From: Bacteroidales bacterium WCE2008
GTDB taxonomy: Bacteria; Bacteroidota; Bacteroidia; Bacteroidales; UBA932
Reading direction: 5' to 3'
Assembly: GCA_900167925.1 (NCBI GenBank)
Contig: FUZM01000004.1
Coordinates: 178,848-242,847 of the forward strand
DNA length: 64,000 bases
Every line of letters starts with the position of its first letter. Position 1 is the stretch's first letter. A program made the position numbers and the translations under genes. Of the stretch, positions 61,387 to 64,000 are shown piece by piece. Under the pieces are notes generated by a model. The model was not told where the DNA came from. It worked only from the letters and a program-made list of their open reading frames with translations, and made no database searches.

Positions 61387-62172
61387 ATGAAAAAGTTTTT
61401 CATGATTCTCGCAGCAATCAGCGTTCTCGCTGTTTCTGCTAACAACATCTACGCTCAGGACGAGGCTGCCGCTCCTGCACAGGAAGAGGCCGTTGCTCCT
61501 GCTGAGGAAGTATCTGCTCCGGCTGCTGCCGCTGAAGAGACTCCTCTCAACCAGGCACTCAAGACCAAGTTCATCGAGGGTGGTGCAGGCTTCATGTCCC
61601 TGATCATCATCTGCCTTATCATCGGTCTTGCACTCTCTATCGAGCGTATCCTTTATCTTACTTTTGCAAAAACCAATACCCAGAAGCTCCTCGCTTCCGT
61701 TGAGTCTGCTCTTGCAGAGGGCGGTATCGAGAAGGCTAAAGAGGTATGCCGCAATACCCGCGGTCCTGTAGCAAGCATCTTCTACCAGGGACTTCTCCGT
61801 TACGACCAGGGTGTCGACACAGTTGAAAAGACAATCGTATCTTACGGTTCAGTTCAGATGAGCAACATGGAAAGCGGTCTTTCTTGGATCTCTCTCTTCA
61901 TCGCCATCGCTCCGTCTCTCGGATTCCTCGGAACCGTTATCGGTATGATCCAGGCCTTCGATGATATCCAGAAGGCAGGTGATATTTCTCCTAACGTTGT
62001 CGCCGGAGGTATGAAGGTTGCCCTTATCACCACTGTCGGTGGTTTGATCGTAGCCATGATTCTCCAGGTGTTCTACAACTATATCCTCGCGAAGATCGAG
62101 AACCTTACTATCGATATGGAAGATTCTTCAATCTCCCTCGTTGATATGATCACCAAATACAACAAGAAATAA
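61387..62172 (+). CDS. exbB: ExbB/TolQ/MotA-type proton channel with a signal-like N-terminus and Ala/Glu/Pro-rich segment
   Basis: 261 residues. N-terminal hydrophobic segment (KKFFMILAAISVLAVSANNIYAQ), an Ala/Pro/Glu-rich stretch to about residue 57, then three membrane helices (near 68-90, 170-195 and 210-235) with SWISLFIAIAPSLGFLGTVIGMIQAF and TTVGGLIVAMILQVFYNY, conserved in proton channels. With the ExbD proteins encoded downstream it should use the proton gradient to drive TonB-type or gliding/Tol-type work. The leading signal-like extension is common in Bacteroidetes versions. Confidence 0.9.
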   Translation: MKKFFMILAAISVLAVSANNIYAQDEAAAPAQEEAVAPAEEVSAPAAAAEETPLNQALKTKFIEGGAGFMSLIIICLIIGLALSIERILYLTFAKTNTQKLLASVESALAEGGIEKAKEVCRNTRGPVASIFYQGLLRYDQGVDTVEKTIVSYGSVQMSNMESGLSWISLFIAIAPSLGFLGTVIGMIQAFDDIQKAGDISPNVVAGGMKVALITTVGGLIVAMILQVFYNYILAKIENLTIDMEDSSISLVDMITKYNKK

Positions 62173-62195
62173 TCATCTTTTCAATCTTTGACAGA

Positions 62196-62639
62196 ATGAA
62201 AAATTTTAACAAGATATTCAAATGGATCATGCTGGCGATTATCGTTGTCGCTCTCGGTCTGCTTGTATGGGGATTCGTAAAGGGATTCCCTGCAAACGTA
62301 GCCGAGGACAACGGAACCGTTGACCCGCTCCTTAACTGGGGTTACGTAGTAATAGGTATCGCCCTGTTCTGCGTAATCGTGGTCGGCACTATCGTTTCAG
62401 CTATCAACAATCCTAAGAGTCTTGTAAAATTGGGTATCGTTCTCGCAGCCATCGCAGCAGTATGCTTCGTAGTATATCTGCTCTCTCCTGGCAACGAGGC
62501 TCTCAATCTTACTGTAGACCAGCCATCTGCTACGACTCTTAAACTTACTGACACCGTCCTCAACCTCACATATCTCTCTGGTGCTCTTGCAATCCTTGCT
62601 ATAGTATTCGGTGAGATCTGGGGCGCAGTACGTAAATAA
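62196..62639 (+). CDS. Four-helix membrane protein between exbB and exbD, unknown function
   Basis: 147 residues with four membrane helices (about 10-27, 47-67, 77-95 and 124-142) and short loops; the longest loop is after helix three (SPGNEALNLTVDQPSATTLK). It lies 23 bp after exbB and 10 bp before exbD. I recognise it as the usual small membrane protein at this position in Bacteroidetes exbB-exbD-exbD operons, but no function is established to my knowledge. Possibly an accessory subunit of the channel. Confidence 0.7.
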   Translation: MKNFNKIFKWIMLAIIVVALGLLVWGFVKGFPANVAEDNGTVDPLLNWGYVVIGIALFCVIVVGTIVSAINNPKSLVKLGIVLAAIAAVCFVVYLLSPGNEALNLTVDQPSATTLKLTDTVLNLTYLSGALAILAIVFGEIWGAVRK

Positions 62640-62649
62640 TTTTTGCTCT

Positions 62650-63225
62650 ATGGGAAAGAAAACACCGTCGATAAACTCAAGCTCTACTGCGGATATCGCG
62701 TTCCTCCTTCTCTGCTACTTCCTCATGACTACAACCATGGGTTCGCAGACAGGTCTGAGCCGTCGTCTTCCGCAGATGCCTGATCCAAACCAGAAGCAGG
62801 AAGATATCAAGATCAATAAGCGTAACATCGTTATTGTGAAGATCAACTCTGCCGATAGAATTCTCGCCGGAAATGAACCTATAGACATCAGCCAGCTTAA
62901 AGACAAGATCAAGGAATTCCTCAGCAATCCTGCAGAAGACCCTAATCTCCCTGAAAAGGAAGTGAAGGATATCGAGAATTACGGACCGTATCCGGTATCA
63001 AAAGGCGTCATCTCTCTCCAGAATGACCGTGGTACCAGCTACCGTGCCTATATCGCAGTTCAGAACGAGCTCGTTAAGGCCATCAATGAACTCCGTGACG
63101 ATCTCTCTTACAGGACTTATGGAAAACCGTTCTTGAGACTTGACGAGACTCAGCAGGAAGTAATCAAAGACTGCATACCTCAGAATATTTCCGAGGCAGA
63201 GCCTAAGGATGTAACCAAGAGATAA
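62650..63225 (+). CDS. exbD: ExbD-like biopolymer transport protein (first)
   Basis: 191 residues from ATG 62650; the open frame reaches 62611, but the upstream 13 codons overlap the preceding gene and MGKKTPSINSSSTADIAF is the family start. One N-terminal helix with the conserved Asp (STADIAFLLLCYFLMTTTM) that carries protons, then a periplasmic domain of ~150 residues. Pairs with ExbB in an energy-transducing complex. It differs from the next ExbD, and two different ExbDs per ExbB is usual in this phylum. Confidence 0.9.
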   Translation: MGKKTPSINSSSTADIAFLLLCYFLMTTTMGSQTGLSRRLPQMPDPNQKQEDIKINKRNIVIVKINSADRILAGNEPIDISQLKDKIKEFLSNPAEDPNLPEKEVKDIENYGPYPVSKGVISLQNDRGTSYRAYIAVQNELVKAINELRDDLSYRTYGKPFLRLDETQQEVIKDCIPQNISEAEPKDVTKR

Positions 63226-63240
63226 TAGGAGGAAAGAATT

Positions 63241-63705
63241 ATGTCAAAATTCGGTGGAAACAAAAAGAAAGAGGTTCCTGCACTTTCACAGGGCTCTATC
63301 TCCGATATCGTGTTCATGCTCCTGTTCTTCTTCATGGTTACAACCCAGATGCGTGAGCAGGAAAACAAGGTAGCTGTAAAGCTTCCTGAGGCTTCAGAGG
63401 TTGTCAAGCTTGAAAGAAAAGACCTTTCTTCATACATCAACATCGGCCCTCCTACTCGCCAGTATCAGGCAAAGTATGGTACCGATGCACGTATCCAGCT
63501 CAATGATTCATTCAAATCAACGAGTGATATCCGCGACTTTATCGCTGCTGAGCGTGATGCTATGAGTGAGGCTGACCGTCCTATGATGACTACCGTCATC
63601 AAGGGTGACATGGATGTCAGAATGGGTATCATCACTGATGTTAAGCAAGAGCTCAGACGTTGCTCCGCGCTTAAGATCATGTACCAGGCAAGAAAGGCTG
63701 AATAA
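63241..63705 (+). CDS. exbD: ExbD-like biopolymer transport protein (second)
   Basis: 154 residues. Single N-terminal helix with the proton-carrying Asp (GSISDIVFMLLFFFMVTTQM), then a periplasmic domain with GDMDVRMGIITDVKQELRR near the end, where the ExbD fold closes. A GGAGGA-like stretch (63228-63234) precedes the start by 7 bp, a rare clear ribosome-binding-like site in this window. It ends the operon, followed by a terminator. Confidence 0.9.
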   Translation: MSKFGGNKKKEVPALSQGSISDIVFMLLFFFMVTTQMREQENKVAVKLPEASEVVKLERKDLSSYINIGPPTRQYQAKYGTDARIQLNDSFKSTSDIRDFIAAERDAMSEADRPMMTTVIKGDMDVRMGIITDVKQELRRCSALKIMYQARKAE

Positions 63706-63723
63706 TCAGCCCCCACAATATGC

Positions 63724-63753
63724 AAAAAGGCGACCCTCCCGGCCGCCTTTTTT
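63724..63753 (+). terminator. Terminator after the ExbB/ExbD operon
   Basis: AAAAAGGCG (63724-63732) pairs with CGCCTTTTT (63744-63752), extended by a T run. It lies 18 bp after the last stop. Confidence 0.85.
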
Positions 63754-63756
63754 GTA

Positions 63757-63870
63757 TTCCTACCGTTTTGAACACAGTCTATTATAAATTCCTACATTTT
63801 TCATTTCCTACCATTAAACATTCATCCTGCTGTTCATTCCTACAGTTTTGTATTCCGACCATATAATTGT
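63757..63870 (+). repeat. Degenerate 16-bp tandem repeat, T-rich
   Basis: Units of the form TTCCTACnnTTTTnnA start at 63757, 63789, 63805, 63821, 63837 and 63853, all in one 16-bp register (the unit at 63773 is decayed). The last runs into the first 74-bp repeat at 63871. No ORF. Confidence 0.65.
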
Positions 63871-64000
63871 TGAGGGAGCATCATACCACAGTACAGCATA
63901 CTCAGCGGCACATTGTTGCACCATCAACACAGGAAAATCAATGCTGAGGGGGCAGCATCCCGTAGTACAGCACACTCAGTGGCACATTGTTGCACCCTCA
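63871..64000 (+). repeat. 74-bp repeat family, third array (runs off right edge)
   Basis: Two units start at 63871 (TGAGGGAGCA) and 63945 (TGAGGGGGCA), exactly 74 bp apart. Their right arms are TGCACCATCA and TGCACCCTCA, the latter ending at 64000. Arms and period match the arrays around the RAYT gene 43 kb away, while the interior and linker (AACACAGGAAAATCAATGC) differ, so this is a second subfamily. The array probably continues beyond the window. Confidence 0.85.

Overview
The window looks like a chromosomal segment of a Bacteroidales bacterium. Evidence: a hybrid two-component regulator of the gut Bacteroidetes type, a lipoprotein GH10 xylanase with a carbohydrate-binding module inserted in its catalytic domain, a Porin_10-type outer-membrane protein, PspC/PadR cassettes, an ExbB-ExbD-ExbD operon, and promoters of the Bacteroidetes form (TTTG, about 20 bp, TAnnTTTG). 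Genus cannot be fixed from this sequence; a gut xylan degrader related to Rikenellaceae or Prevotella-like groups is plausible. I saw no tRNA, rRNA, CRISPR array or IS with terminal inverted repeats.

Layout. (1) 1-16.2 kb, minus strand: a capsule or O-antigen type locus. It reads from a membrane FlaA1/CapD dehydratase (promoter 16168-16200) through UDP-glucuronate epimerase, UDP-glucose dehydrogenase, an embedded superoxide dismutase, and a CapE-CapF-CapG-like trio probably making UDP-N-acetyl-L-fucosamine. Flippase, polymerase, two glycosyltransferases, a MurB-like flavoprotein and a pyruvyl-transferase fragment follow, running off the left edge. By eye the first ~10.6 kb is more AT-rich than the rest, as expected for an exchangeable polysaccharide locus. 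(2) 16.2-18.0 kb: a hipBA toxin-antitoxin pair with a good promoter and a terminator. (3) 18.0-21.0 kb: a repeat island. A T-rich ~37-bp tandem repeat leads into nine units of a 74-bp hairpin-bounded repeat, then a REP-associated tyrosine transposase (RAYT), then fourteen more units. The same 74-bp family reappears at the right edge (63871-64000). (4) 21.0-40.0 kb: a xylan/glucuronoxylan locus. One unit encodes esterase, GPH-type transporter, GH10, GH43 and GH67; a second encodes the HTCS regulator with UxuA and UxuB; a divergent third encodes GH10-CBM, XylB and XylA. Together these would cut xylan, remove acetyl and glucuronyl groups, import oligomers and feed xylose and glucuronate-derived fructuronate/mannonate into central metabolism. 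No SusC/SusD pair is present. (5) 40-43.2 kb: two PspC proteins around a PadR regulator, then a bile-acid-symporter-family protein. (6) 43.3-56.1 kb: an M13 peptidase and a LolC/FtsX-like permease on plus, converging on an eight-gene minus-strand run: pyrE, SRPBCC, rRNA methyltransferase, TPR, prfB, fumarase, porin, lytic transglycosylase. (7) 56.1-63.8 kb, plus strand: Nudix, queA, a candidate structured RNA, dprA, tatD, ansA and the ExbB/ExbD operon.

The most unusual items are the RAYT-linked 74-bp repeat family and the ~200-nt rod-like RNA candidate between queA and dprA. All statements come from reading the sequence and the conceptual translations; no database search was run.
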